NCBI RefSeq assembly: GCF_001015055.1
Contig: NZ_BBWZ01000019.1
Span: 17,906-81,905 of the forward strand
Length of the DNA stretch: 64,000 nt
Origin: Aneurinibacillus tyrosinisolvens
GTDB lineage: Bacteria; Bacillota; Bacilli; Aneurinibacillales; Aneurinibacillaceae
Direction: 5' to 3'
The first letter of the stretch is position 1, and each line of letters starts with the position of its first letter. Position numbers and translations under genes: made by a program. The notes beneath the pieces are model-generated. The model did not search any database and was not told the origin of the DNA. It saw nothing but the letters and a program-made list of their open reading frames with translations. Shown piece after piece: positions 8,820 through 18,429 of this stretch.

Positions 8820-10154
8820 TTAAATAGCTAAGCGGAAGGTTCCAGTCTTTTCTTCCAGCTCGATTTGAATTTGAATCTGCTCTACCTTTGCTTCCGCTTG
8901 CTGTACCGCAACGGCGACCATTGGGTGCGGATCGATGTTAGCCTGACGCAAACGTTCCTCACGCTCCTCAAGAAATTTGGCGTTTTTCTTCTCCACTTCC
9001 GCAATCTGTTCTCGGGTAAATTTGGGAACCTTACCGAATGGAGGGTTAGCCAATCCCGAACAGAAACCCATATCTCTACAATAAGCTGCGGTGATCGCAA
9101 GTTTCGTTTCTTGCGAGAGAGTATTCCAATCTTTTTGCATCTCTTCTTCATACTTGAAAATGGCCCGTTTGGATAAATCGAGAGGACTGATATACACATC
9201 GACTATTTCACTGTTCTGTTCAAAAATGTGAACGGGTGCCCTAAATTCCCCGAGCAAAGCATCCCCGCAATAAAGGCGTGTATCTGTATCAAACTCAAAA
9301 TATCGGTTCATACGCTGTTCCTCTTTTGAGTAGTGGAGTCCGAGAACTACGCTAGGCGTGTACAATAGCCAGGGTGCATACATGAACGCTTGAATACAGG
9401 CTCCTTTTATCATATAAGGGTTCAAATCTGTACCTGTCATATTCAAACTCTCCGAGTGAAGCAAGATACTTCCAACACCGCATGTAGGCTCATATACGCT
9501 TAACGTAGGGTCACTGTCACCCAATAAACGAACCATCAGAGAAGAGACATGAGAAGGAGTCGGGTAATACTCTAACCACCCGCTAAATCCATGCATACTA
9601 AGTAGATAGGAAAAGTAGTCTTTAGGTTCAATTAAAAGTACATCCATAGAGAATGTTTCAAACAAGCGAGTCCATAACCTCTCGGAAATATCCGGCTTTT
9701 TACTGAACCAGGCAATGCCAAGAGCATAACCTACCCACTCTAAGAAATTTTCAATGCCATATCCTTCTTGCTTGCAGGCTTCCACGCATTTCTCAAGCAT
9801 TTTATAACCGATGGAGCCCAAAATGTTATTATCCAGTTTATTTTCAGGTGCAGGTTCTCCATTGTAATCGCCTTTTGCTAAAAGACTTAACCAGTAGTGC
9901 CAGCGACCGTTTGTCATGGTTTCTGCTTGAAGGGCAATCCCGCGCATCCAGCCAAAATAAGTGCTCTCTGCTGCACTGGCCGGAGGTTGGATATAAAGAG
10001 GCGTTTTTTCGATTTGTGCCATTTTCACATTACGCATGATTAATTCCTCTGGCGATAAAGATTGCAAGAAATTCATTTGTAGTTGTTGTTCTGGCGTCAG
10101 TTTTTTCTTTTTTCTCTTTTTTTCGTTTCTTTTTTCTAGCGTAGTAGCCGTCAT
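8820..10154 (-). CDS. N6-adenine DNA methyltransferase (N6_Mtase-like)
   Basis: The 444-residue protein carries the two signatures of S-adenosylmethionine-dependent N6-adenine methyltransferases. These are a motif I E-P-T-C-G-V-G-S-I-L (about residues 221-230) followed by a T-G-T-D-L-N-P acidic turn, and the catalytic motif IV N-P-P-F-G (about 369-373). The N-terminus is very basic (K-rich, residues 8-20), then helical. The C-terminus is a charged helix. This motif order resembles the gamma-class/HsdM-like enzymes, without an obvious specificity subunit or nuclease nearby. It may protect transferred DNA from host restriction. The target site cannot be read from sequence. Confidence 0.8.
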   Translation of the reverse strand: MTATTLEKRNEKKRKKKKLTPEQQLQMNFLQSLSPEELIMRNVKMAQIEKTPLYIQPPASAAESTYFGWMRGIALQAETMTNGRWHYWLSLLAKGDYNGEPAPENKLDNNILGSIGYKMLEKCVEACKQEGYGIENFLEWVGYALGIAWFSKKPDISERLWTRLFETFSMDVLLIEPKDYFSYLLSMHGFSGWLEYYPTPSHVSSLMVRLLGDSDPTLSVYEPTCGVGSILLHSESLNMTGTDLNPYMIKGACIQAFMYAPWLLYTPSVVLGLHYSKEEQRMNRYFEFDTDTRLYCGDALLGEFRAPVHIFEQNSEIVDVYISPLDLSKRAIFKYEEEMQKDWNTLSQETKLAITAAYCRDMGFCSGLANPPFGKVPKFTREQIAEVEKKNAKFLEEREERLRQANIDPHPMVAVAVQQAEAKVEQIQIQIELEEKTGTFRLAI

Positions 10155-10207
10155 TTTTCATTTCCCCTTGTCTCTTTATTTTTAATATCAAATGTCGTGT
10201 ATTCGGT

Positions 10208-10423
10208 TCATTCATCCTCGAATTTTCGTATAGGATGATAGATATGAAGTTCATTGTCATCTGTTTCAATCCCTGATGGTGTGCATTCGTAGGATTCGTT
10301 TAAATGCATATTTAGGTGGGGGAGTCTCGTTACAGCAACATAGGTAGCATACGAACCCCTGTATTGAGCAGCCAAAAAGTATTCGTCCTTTTCCCCAATA
10401 AGCTTGTAGACCGGATAAGCCAT
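10208..10423 (-). CDS. Small hypothetical protein (71 aa)
   Basis: A 71-residue soluble protein with many Tyr and acidic residues, first gene of the minus-strand methyltransferase operon (53 bp gap). The SD GGGGGGATGAT lies 5 bases before ATG 10423. No recognised fold. Confidence 0.55.
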   Translation of the reverse strand: MAYPVYKLIGEKDEYFLAAQYRGSYATYVAVTRLPHLNMHLNESYECTPSGIETDDNELHIYHPIRKFEDE

Positions 10424-10834
10424 ATCATCCCCCCTGAATGTTGTTTGTGTTTTTATATTACATATATATAATAAAACAAATTAAGGGGATGGCGCAAAAA
10501 ATTGAGAAGGTTTTCTAATCAGCCTAATTTATGGTTGATTTAAACCGCATTAGAAAGTAGAATATCCATATAGTATTTTTTTCATTTTTTATTTCTAATC
10601 CGTCAAGCGAGGGATTAGCCTTAGTGTTTTTATGACACCATTTTTTAATCGTTAACAACCCTTTGTTAAATACGCCCTTGTGGTGATAGTGTGAAATTTT
10701 TTATTTCCCATTGTCGCTGCAAGGGCTATTTTTATATATGCGCTCTTGTGTGACTTTTGTGGTCGCCTGGGGCGCTTTTTCAATTTTAAAGGCCAACCAA
10801 CCAAACCAAATTACTTTAAGAGGAGAGATGTAAG
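10424..10834 (+). promoter_or_regulatory. Long structured leader upstream of the sliding-clamp gene
   Basis: This 411-bp gene-free region holds a -10-like TATAAT near 10467. It also has a hairpin CTAATCC / GGATTAG (10595-10601 / 10612-10618) with loop GTCAAGCGAG. Two terminator-like hairpins follow: GCCCTTG / CAAGGGC (10673-10731, then TATTTTTAT) and GCGC / GCGC followed by TTTTT (10741-10780). The first hairpin and its trailing AGCCTTA recur at 18578-18608, at the same distance from the next gene. This is a multi-hairpin leader likely controlled by readthrough. Confidence 0.6.
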
Positions 10835-11932
10835 ATGTTGCAAATTCAATCGGATGTATTAATGGGTGTTGTGAATGTTATGGCGAAGAGTGCTCGTAAG
10901 GCTGCTCTTGGCGAACGTCTTTTGTTTATCAAAACGACCAAAGATCAAGTGAGCTTTTATTTTAACGGAACTGAAATTTCAGTTGAGAAACGTATTGATG
11001 CAAAAGTTTCAAAACAATTTGAGATTGCTACAACCGTTCCGGAGATTGAGAAAAAAGTTTCTGCACTTCCCAAAGATGAAACGATTGAGATTAGTCTTGA
11101 GAAATCAACGTTGGACATGAAGTGGGGAAGAGGATCTAAAATCAGCGTAGAGGTTGTGAAGGAAAAATCCCCTCTCATTGAAATTCCTGAGCTGGTGGAA
11201 ACGGTCAGATGGGGTCCCAATGTGTTGCATGGTATTGCTCGCATGATGACTCCTTTCGCAGCTCCTTTCAACCCAGGGATGAAAAACCCTTCCATCGCAG
11301 GTCCAAACTTCCAAAAAGATGCTTTAACCGGCGAAGTTTTTGTACGAGCTACAGATGCTTACAAAGGTTTAACGATATCCGCTGGAAAAATGGATTGGTT
11401 TTCAGAGCAATGCACGATTGATACTGCTTCCTTAAATGCAGTAGCAGAAGTCATTGCTTCTGATGCTGAGGTGGAAGTGGGGATGAATGAAGAGAAATCC
11501 TTGTTTGTTTTCCGCGCAGGTAATACGACGGCGGTTGCTCAGGTCATTGTTGGTGCATTCCCGAATATTGACGGCATGTACAATACCAACACTAATTCCG
11601 CATGGCATTTTGATCGTCAGGAATTGTTGGAATTGTGCCGACGTGTAAAAAAATTAGCCGCAGTACGCCAGGCAAAGCTTGAAATTAGAATTATTGATGG
11701 TAAAGTACACGCGGTTATTCCAAAAGTGCTTAAGCAGCAATTGGGCGTGTCTGTAGATGGAACACCCGTTGAATTTGCTGTAAATGCGGAGTTTCTAGAG
11801 TTGGCTGCCAATGTATTTAGAACTGAAGATATTACGCTTCATGTTCCTAGCAATCAAAAGCCCCTTACATTAACGTCAGAAGAAGCGCCAAGCATTAAAG
11901 CCCTTGTTGCCCAAATGATGTTAAATGGCTAA
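10835..11932 (+). CDS. DnaN-like DNA polymerase III beta sliding clamp
   Basis: The 365-residue product has the size and pattern of bacterial beta clamps. The second domain has V-R-A-T-D-A-Y-K-G-L (about 171-180, cf. the ATDGHRL motif), followed by ID.ASLNAVAEVI (ivPrk-like helix) and V-G-A-F-P-N-I-D (about 240-247, cf. EGqFPDy). The third domain ends in a strand-helix pattern matching the family's Pvef.vn..yL....v. Clamps encircle DNA and recruit polymerases and repair enzymes through QLxLF-type peptides. Two proteins in this window carry such peptides (17436-18185 and 38839-40086). It is divergent from chromosomal DnaN; an element-specific clamp is inferred. ATG follows AAGAGGAGAG. Confidence 0.75.
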   Translation: MLQIQSDVLMGVVNVMAKSARKAALGERLLFIKTTKDQVSFYFNGTEISVEKRIDAKVSKQFEIATTVPEIEKKVSALPKDETIEISLEKSTLDMKWGRGSKISVEVVKEKSPLIEIPELVETVRWGPNVLHGIARMMTPFAAPFNPGMKNPSIAGPNFQKDALTGEVFVRATDAYKGLTISAGKMDWFSEQCTIDTASLNAVAEVIASDAEVEVGMNEEKSLFVFRAGNTTAVAQVIVGAFPNIDGMYNTNTNSAWHFDRQELLELCRRVKKLAAVRQAKLEIRIIDGKVHAVIPKVLKQQLGVSVDGTPVEFAVNAEFLELAANVFRTEDITLHVPSNQKPLTLTSEEAPSIKALVAQMMLNG

Positions 11933-11966
11933 TAAAAATTAAAAATCTATTATGAGAGTGAGGTGT

Positions 11967-12005
11967 GCCTCCTGAGCTGATTCATTTCAGTTAGGGAGGC
12001 TTTTT
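11967..12005 (+). terminator. Leader terminator that also contains the helicase SD
   Basis: Stem GCCTCC / GGAGGC then TTTTT. The 3' arm GGGAGG is the only SD for the ATG at 12008, so folding would both terminate transcription and hide the ribosome binding site. Confidence 0.7.
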
Positions 12006-12007
12006 CA

Positions 12008-13868
12008 ATGAAAATTACTTATAACAGTCACAAGATTGTCTTTTCAGGAGAGGACTTATTAGAGCAAAGCTTACTGTCGGAATGCCTTGAGGCATCGAAA
12101 ATCGATACCAAAAAGGGGCTTTCACTGCACCAGTACATTAAGGGTGAAAAGACATTCAAACAGGAAGTTGCTTTTACTGCTTTATCCGATTGGGGATTAG
12201 AGCCTTCTACGGGAGTAGAAAAGGTGAATGAAATGCTCATGGCATTCCAGCGTCGATATCGTATAGATGTACGGAGTGTTGAAGAGGTTATGACCACTCC
12301 CGAATACGCAAAAGCATTAGAGCGGATAGAGGATATGTTCGGTCAGCCTTTCGTTGATGGTTCCAGCATGTTTCCTTTTCAGAAAGAAGCGGGCGCAGTA
12401 TTCCAAGTAAAGAAGAGAATGCTCCTGGCTTTTGAAATGGGACTTGGGAAAACGCGCACCAGCTTAGTTGCGATGCTGTCAGACCCAACATGTAAAAAAA
12501 TCATTATTGTGACCATGAGCCGGAATGTCAATGACTGGCTAAGAGAGGTTGAGTTGCTAGGTTATAAAGATGATTGCATCGTTCTTGAGAAGCCAGGCGA
12601 TTTACAATCAGACAAGAAAATTCATCTTGTGTCTTATGAAAAGTGGGCTGCGGATCGCATTACATTTAAGCATAAGGTACTTGAGACATGTCCTTGTTGT
12701 GGAATGAAATTGCGTCTGGATCCGAATGGTCATCGCATTAAAGGCTATTGTTCTCATACCAAGAGAAAATATAGTCCCATTGTGAATGAACGTTGGACGG
12801 AGGAAGATATGCCGGAGCATTGCCCGGACTGTAATCATCCCTGGAAAGGCACCTATCAGTGTCAGAATGTCGCAAGAAAAAGAGTGGGTGGTCATTTTAT
12901 TAATGTGAAGTGTAATTATTCCGTGATAGAAAAGCGAAAAAAGCCGCTTTCTCATTATTATCATCACGGGTACACACACAGTTTAATAGATGAAGCCCAT
13001 TATATTAAGAATTTGCAGAGTAAAAGAGCCCAATCGATTCTACGGATTACGGCTCCAAAACGACTTGCACTGTCCGGAACGCCAGCTGAGAATGGGGCGG
13101 ACGATCTGTTCAGTATTTTGGCATGGCTCACAGGCTGTACCTCACGTTTTGAAGATCCTCTTGAAAATGGACCATTTCAAATGTATGGTCGCAAAGGGAT
13201 TGAGCATTTCCGTGAACACTATAGCGGTGGGAAAAAGCGTCGTGTCCTTGATATTGATAGTGTTGAGCCTCGTGCGAGTAACCTTCAAGGTCTATGGGCT
13301 ATCCTTGACTCCTTGATGATTCGAAAGAAACAAGCAGACAGGGAAGTAGCAAAATACTTACAAGTGCCGAAGCCAGAGCATCACCGAGTACATCTGCCAC
13401 TGCATGCAGCTGAACGCGAGCTCTATGACAACCTGCTAGAAGCCTTTAAAGAGTGGTATGAGTTTGAATTAATCCGAAAGCAAGAAGCCGAAGATCGCGG
13501 GGATAGCTACCGTATTTCAACCATCGAAATCTGCACCTGGATGGACAAGTTGCGAAAAGCAGCAAGTTCACCGTGGCAGTTTGCCGAGTATGATGCGGCT
13601 AAAGGTGGAAATACGACCGCTAAACTTGATTACCTGCGAAGCAATGGTAGAAATCTTCTTATGAGTGGGCAGAAGTTTCTTGTATTTTCCGGTCATAAAA
13701 ACACCGTGGAGGAGCTGAGCAAACTTCTGAATGGACTTTATCCTGGCAAAGAGGCGGTATTTATTCATGGCGGCGTTGCTATGAAAGACCGTTGGGAATT
13801 CATTCGTCGATTCCAAGACCCCAATGACCCGCTGTCTGTTATTGTTTTTTCACATAAGACCGGTGCCG
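12008..13868 (+). CDS. SNF2-type helicase, exon 1 (interrupted by group II intron)
   Basis: Exon 1 encodes about 620 residues of a superfamily 2 SNF2-like ATPase. Walker A E-M-G-L-G-K-T is at residues 143-149 and the DEAH box at 328-331. Motif III is S-G-T-P-A-E-N. The region in between contains Cys clusters (CPCCG near 228 and CPDC near 273) that probably bind zinc. The C-terminal helicase lobe begins near 545 and is cut in motif V. Without splicing the frame runs only to a TAG at 13883-13885. Joining 13868 to 16588 restores S-H-K-T-G-A-E-S-Y-T-L-T-E-A and a 735-residue protein. Likely an ATP-driven DNA remodelling or replication factor of the element. Confidence 0.85.
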
Positions 13869-16587
13869 GTACGCGTTGTTCCTAGACAACCCTCATAGAA
13901 ATATGGGACAAAACTAGGGGGTTCCACAGAAATAGGAATCTAACTGTATGTTCGAATAGACAGGGGAAGCTCCTGTTAGAGATGAATGTTGGCATCTTAT
14001 CCCTAAGCACTCCGACGTGCGCCATGTATTCGTAAACATGGGGTACGAGAGTTCGGTGAAGTCGCAGAAAACTAGACCTGAAAAGCGGTTAGGGAAGTAT
14101 GCGGGGGGCTATAAAATTGCTATGCTTACAGAACGATTTTTCGTTGGAAGGAACTCTCGGATGTTAGGCTCGTAACGTTTGGGATACCGAATAACAAGGT
14201 ATTCACCCATGAAAATGGGTTCAATCGCAGAGGTGGGTTTCTGCACGCTCACGCATCTGTACTAATCTCATAGAAGATCAGTGTCCTGCGTCCTCCAACA
14301 GTGGACAAAAGGATGGTTGACGGGTCATAGAGAGAAGCTAAGGCAATCATGTAAAGCTAAGAACATACGGAACAACGGAAGTCAGAAGAGAATGATAAGG
14401 GGTACGAAACCTGACGTCTCTAAACAGTAGGAAATGACTGTTGAATCTGAATGGCAGCAGCCCGTAGTAGTGATGAAGCAGGGTAATGCCTGCGGAGCGA
14501 AGGGGCATAGTCAGAATTTCAGAGTTAGGCATTCAATTTCTTTTCATGGAAGCCATTGAGCAAAACTGATTAAAGCCAATGGAATTGTCCTGTTAAGGAG
14601 GCGATGCCCATGGTCCAAGAACATGAAACCCTTACGAATGAATACCAACTAAGGTATACACTAGATTCTTTCTATCAAAGAACGAAAGTGGCAATGGAAG
14701 AAAACCAGATACCGAAATTCAAAAACCTACTGGAAATCATCCGATCAGAAGTAGTAATACTTACAGCCATTCACAACATTAAAGCCAATACTGGTAGCAT
14801 AACAGCGGGCAGTGATGGGGAAACGATGCGGGAAAACATTCTGGAGAAAGACTACCCGGAAGTTATCTCACGCATACAAGAAGGGCTTGAGCATTACAAA
14901 CCTAAACCAGTACGGAGAGTTTATATTCCCAAACAAAATAAAAGTGAAAAGCGACCTCTAGGAATCCCAACCGTTATTGACCGGATTATCCAAGAATGTG
15001 TCAGGATTGTTGTTGAACCTATCTGCGAAGCTCAGTTTTTCAACCATTCATACGGTTTTCGCCCTATGCGAAACGCTGATATGGCAATGGCAAGAGCAAC
15101 AACAGTGGTGCTAAGAACCGGATACAGTTGGGTAGTTGAAGGCGATATAAAAGGATTCTTTGACAACGTAAACCATACCATCCTAATCAAAAGATTATGG
15201 CACATGGGGATACGTGATAGAAGAGTACTCATGGTAATAAAGGAGATGCTTAAAGCTGGAATAATGAATGAGATAAAGGTAAACCCCATAGGAACACCTC
15301 AAGGGGGCATCCTCTCGCCACTCCTAGCTAATGTATACCTAGATGCGCTAGACCAATGGATTACAAGGGAATATGAACAAAAGAAATTCACGAAGAAATA
15401 TGGCAAAAGGAACCGACAACATCTTCTAAAGAAGAAAAAGTTCAAGCCCGCATACTTCATTAGATATGCAGATGATTGGATTCTAATTACGGATAGTGAA
15501 CAAAATGCCCGTAAATGGAAATGCAGGATACAAAAGTATCTCAAAACCAATCTGAAACTGGAACTTTCAGAAGATAAAACTCTAATCACTAACATTAAGA
15601 AAAAGCCAATATGCTTCTTGGGTTTCGAGTATAAATCGGTACGAGGTCAGTCAGTAACAGGATGGATACCAAAAATAAGACCAAATAGGAAAAGGCTGAA
15701 AGAAAAAGTAAAGGAAATCCATAAAGTTATCCAACGCATTAGGAAGTTCAAGATGGATAATAAGAACGGACTCGTTCACGAAATCAATAGAATCAACTCT
15801 ATGATTCGGGGAACAATCCAATACTATGAAACAGCTACTTGGGTCAATTTAGACTTAGCGAAATACGCACCAGTTCTTAAATATGCGGCGTACAAATCCC
15901 TAAAAAAGTTTGGAGGAGAATGGGGTCCGGCAAATGAAACATACAACCTGCCCTCAGTCCACAGCAATTACACCTCATATGTTGCTTTTATTACCTTCGA
16001 AAACATGAAAATCGGTATCACCGGTTTAGATTTCTGTAAATGGAAAAGGAGTGTAATAAAACAGCAAGAGGAATCTCCATTCTCACCCAAAGGAAGAGAA
16101 TTATACAACAAGAGGATGAAGAAAAAGCCGTTACTAGCGAGAGCGGATGATTTGCTTTCACTGCACATGTCCAGTCTGATAGCAACCAAACGAGCAAGTA
16201 AGCTATATAACTTCGAATACTTCCTAAACAGGGCATACACGTATAACCGTGACAAAGGCAAATGTAAAGTGTGCGGTATAGAACCGGAAGCAAACGAGAT
16301 ACATTTTCATCACGTTGAACCAAAACTTCCTATAAGTCTTGTAAACAGAGTAAACAACCTGTCCACTGTCCATATCAGATGCCACAAAATGATTCACGAT
16401 GGAAATGACTATAAACATATCGATAAAAAGATATGGAGTAAAATTCAAAAGTTTAGGGCGAAATTGAACTGACCTAACGAGAAATTTTGATGGAACGCCG
16501 TATGATGGGAAACCTTCACGTACGGTGTGAAGTGGGGGAAAAAGGTTCCTACGGGTAATGCTGAGGAATACCTTTACCTATCACTAT
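13869..16587 (+). mobile_element. Group II intron with maturase
   Basis: A 2.7-kb retroelement in the same orientation as its host gene. The 5' end reads GTACGCG (close to the bacterial GUGYG start). About 740 nt of structured RNA precede the maturase gene. Domain V (about 16494-16530) has GCCGTA / TACGGT with a GGGAAACC-type loop. Domain VI (about 16532-16587) ends ...CTATCACTAT, with a candidate branch-point A at 16580. Splicing at 13868/16588 keeps the helicase frame; one codon up- or downstream at the 5' end is also in phase, so the exact junction is an inference. The insertion hits the motif-V codons, a highly conserved coding site. Confidence 0.85.
14610..16472 (+). CDS. ltrA: Group II intron reverse transcriptase/maturase with HNH endonuclease
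   Basis: The protein is about 620 residues. The RT domain contains Y-I-P-K..K-S-E-K-R-P-L-G-I-P-T (RT2), G-T-P-Q-G-G-I-L-S-P-L-L (RT4) and the catalytic R-Y-A-D-D (YADD at about 286-289). A thumb/X maturase domain follows (about 360-480). The C-terminal HNH has C-K-V-C-G (about 552-556), H-F-H-H-V-E and H-I-R-C-H-K. RT, maturase and endonuclease parts all look intact, so the element may still be mobile. I choose ATG 14610 because AAGGAGG (14595-14601) is 8 bases away. ATG 14604, two codons earlier, is too close to that SD. Confidence 0.95.
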   Translation: MVQEHETLTNEYQLRYTLDSFYQRTKVAMEENQIPKFKNLLEIIRSEVVILTAIHNIKANTGSITAGSDGETMRENILEKDYPEVISRIQEGLEHYKPKPVRRVYIPKQNKSEKRPLGIPTVIDRIIQECVRIVVEPICEAQFFNHSYGFRPMRNADMAMARATTVVLRTGYSWVVEGDIKGFFDNVNHTILIKRLWHMGIRDRRVLMVIKEMLKAGIMNEIKVNPIGTPQGGILSPLLANVYLDALDQWITREYEQKKFTKKYGKRNRQHLLKKKKFKPAYFIRYADDWILITDSEQNARKWKCRIQKYLKTNLKLELSEDKTLITNIKKKPICFLGFEYKSVRGQSVTGWIPKIRPNRKRLKEKVKEIHKVIQRIRKFKMDNKNGLVHEINRINSMIRGTIQYYETATWVNLDLAKYAPVLKYAAYKSLKKFGGEWGPANETYNLPSVHSNYTSYVAFITFENMKIGITGLDFCKWKRSVIKQQEESPFSPKGRELYNKRMKKKPLLARADDLLSLHMSSLIATKRASKLYNFEYFLNRAYTYNRDKGKCKVCGIEPEANEIHFHHVEPKLPISLVNRVNNLSTVHIRCHKMIHDGNDYKHIDKKIWSKIQKFRAKLN

Positions 16588-16934
16588 AGAGCTACACACT
16601 GACCGAAGCGAAAGCCGTTTTCCTATTCGACCTTGAATTTAACGGCAAGCGTTTAGAGCAGTGCTACTCAAGAGCCGTTCGTATGGGCCAGAAGGACGTA
16701 GTAGATGTTCATTGGATGATGGGCCTCGATACCATCGATGTGAATCTGCATGGTTTGGTATTGTCCAAAATCAGCGGTGTAAACCTTGCTGTTGACCGTC
16801 AGGAATTGAATTTTGAAGAACTTGCGAAAGAATTTAAGGGTGCCGGAACAAGTGCTACGGCAGTCGATTATGAGAAATTCGCAAGTGAAATGTTATCTCG
16901 CGGTACGAAACGTTCTGAGATTCAGACTGCGTAG
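16588..16934 (+). CDS. SNF2-type helicase, exon 2
   Basis: The C-terminal part of the interrupted helicase continues motif V (Y-T-L-T-E-A-K-A-V-F-L-F-D) and motif VI (C-Y-S-R-A-V-R-M-G-Q, cf. QA.DR.hRiGQ). Then comes V-D-V-H-W..L-D-T-I-D, as in SNF2 proteins, and a helical tail ending at TAG 16932-16934. Without intron splicing this segment could not be made as part of the enzyme. An ATG at 16683 inside it is not preceded by an SD and is probably not a start. Confidence 0.85.
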
Positions 16935-16953
16935 AGAGAGGGGATATTTTTCA

Positions 16954-17358
16954 ATGATAAATTATAATGAATTCACTGGTGAAATCGTGATTGAGTGGCA
17001 TGAAAAGAAGGACCAAAAGGCAGCTCCTATTTATCATAGCTTTAATCGGCTGCCGAGTATGGCACAGCTGCATCCTAAAGATCCTGCGAAAGTAATCCGT
17101 GCTCATTTTGAGGGTGCGATGCCAAGTTGGATGAAGGATTATGCGAAAGCCCATGACTATAAGTGTAATAGCACTCAATTAGATGGAAAGTTTGGATGGT
17201 GGATAGCCAACTGGAACGCTTATAAAAAAGGAGAAAAACCTTTTTCAGCTCCAACCATTAAGGGGGCTGTTCGTCAGTTGAGCCAGCACATTCCAAATGC
17301 TTATGCCGAAGGCAGGAACGGATTCTTGAGAACCTGGATAACATCGCTCGAAACTTAA
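16954..17358 (+). CDS. Hypothetical protein, possibly the N-terminal part of a broken gene
   Basis: A 134-residue product starting at ATG 16954 after AGAGAGGGG, 19 bp behind the helicase stop. It is rich in Trp, Lys and His (FGWWIANWNAYKKGEKPF near residues 86-103) with no recognised domain. Near its end the reading frame of the next gene is already open (from 17262) and encodes a plausible continuation (RILENLDNIARNLRNYP). One frameshift around 17300-17330 may therefore have split a longer protein. Confidence 0.55.
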   Translation: MINYNEFTGEIVIEWHEKKDQKAAPIYHSFNRLPSMAQLHPKDPAKVIRAHFEGAMPSWMKDYAKAHDYKCNSTQLDGKFGWWIANWNAYKKGEKPFSAPTIKGAVRQLSQHIPNAYAEGRNGFLRTWITSLET

Positions 17359-17435
17359 GGAATTATCCCACGGCATTCATCCCGTTCGGTGTTTATTACC
17401 GGCCGGAGGAAGTCAAAGGAGAGCATGGTTGCCTA

Positions 17436-18185
17436 TTGCTCGATGACATTATTCTGCAACAGGAAAGTAATGAATCTCCCGAAGATTATCGTTCGCGTAT
17501 CTTGACGGACGGTAAATTGGATACCCTTATTTTTGAATTAAGCACGCCGCTTCCTGACCCTGAACCACAGGAGGAAATTGAAGAGGAAGCTGTTCAATCG
17601 AATAAGGAAGAGGATGAAATCCCACATCAGGATGAAATGAAAATCGAGGCGGAAGAAGGAATGCCAGAAGAATTTTTGCTTGATGACTTGGAAGAGTTAC
17701 CTATGGCTGAATTCTCCTTTGATGAAATGCCAATGGAGGAATTTTCTTTCGGAGAAGAACTTCCTGCATCTAATTCATCAAGTGAAACGGTATTGGAGAC
17801 TCAATCAGAAGAGCAAAATGCAGAGGCTTTTTCAATTGAAAATGAGGAAATGATTGTAGTAGAGATGGATAGCGAGAAAACTGCCGACCAGGTAGAGGAC
17901 TTGCCTATCCAAAATGAGGAGATGGTCATTGAGGGTTCTGAAACCATCGAGCATGTCGACCTGACAGAGCAAGAGGCTGTAGGAGAAAACATGAAGATGG
18001 TTGAGGAAAAAGAAGAGGAAGTGGTTGAGGAAAAGCAAGCCACTCCTGAACCGGACCCAATCCCAGCCCCAACTACAAAAAAACCAACCAGTTCTCGTAA
18101 AAATGGCAAAAACAATGCTATTTTTGGAGAAGCGAAGGCAGCAGGAAATAAATCTGTTTCCGCTGATCAATTTTCATTATTTTAG
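17436..18185 (+). CDS. Acidic protein ending in a sliding-clamp-binding motif
   Basis: The annotated start is a TTG with a weakly spaced AAAGGAGAG. The same frame is open back to 17262 without a good start, so the true N-terminus may belong to the upstream gene. The visible 249 residues are extremely acidic and probably disordered (Glu/Asp-rich about 40-200). A basic TKKPTSSRKNGKNN stretch follows, and the protein ends in A-D-Q-F-S-L-F. QFSLF at the extreme C-terminus fits the beta-clamp-binding consensus QL[SD]LF, and a DnaN-like clamp is encoded 5.5 kb upstream. It may tether the helicase operon's products to the clamp; this is inference. Confidence 0.65.
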   Translation: MLDDIILQQESNESPEDYRSRILTDGKLDTLIFELSTPLPDPEPQEEIEEEAVQSNKEEDEIPHQDEMKIEAEEGMPEEFLLDDLEELPMAEFSFDEMPMEEFSFGEELPASNSSSETVLETQSEEQNAEAFSIENEEMIVVEMDSEKTADQVEDLPIQNEEMVIEGSETIEHVDLTEQEAVGENMKMVEEKEEEVVEEKQATPEPDPIPAPTTKKPTSSRKNGKNNAIFGEAKAAGNKSVSADQFSLF

Positions 18186-18188
18186 TTC

Positions 18189-18228
18189 AAAGAGACGCTT
18201 TCGCCTGTATTTGCGGAGCGTCTTTTTT
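18189..18228 (+). terminator. Intrinsic terminator / leader of the 59-aa gene
   Basis: AGACGCT / AGCGTCT stem followed by TTTTTT between the acidic protein and the small gene at 18250. Confidence 0.8.
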
Positions 18229-18249
18229 ATTACTACGAGGAGGGATAAT

Positions 18250-18429
18250 ATGCGGTTTCTATGGTATCTAATGAATATCAAGCGTTTATTACATCATCCG
18301 TATGGGAAATTCTATTTTTTTCTAAGAAAGTTTAAATTTTGGTATTGTGAGGACTGCCGGAAACTTCATCCTCCATCAGAGCCTATTTATACGGTTCGGG
18401 ACCATGATTTTGTTTGTAATCGGAAGTAA
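18250..18429 (+). CDS. Small basic protein with zinc-ribbon-like Cys pairs (59 aa)
   Basis: The real start is ATG 18250 behind AGGAGGG; the longer upstream reading is a shadow of the acidic gene. The peptide is rich in Phe, Tyr, Trp, Arg and Lys. It contains W-Y-C-E-D-C-R-K and a later Cys, a possible half zinc-ribbon. Function unknown. Confidence 0.5.
   Translation: MRFLWYLMNIKRLLHHPYGKFYFFLRKFKFWYCEDCRKLHPPSEPIYTVRDHDFVCNRK

Noticed and set aside
10741..10780. A riboswitch upstream of the clamp gene
   Set aside because: The leader has hairpins and terminators but I see no known aptamer consensus; regulated readthrough by an RNA hairpin fits better.
16683..16934. A separate small gene starting at ATG 16683
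   Set aside because: It is the C-terminal exon of the helicase (motif VI), with no SD before the ATG.
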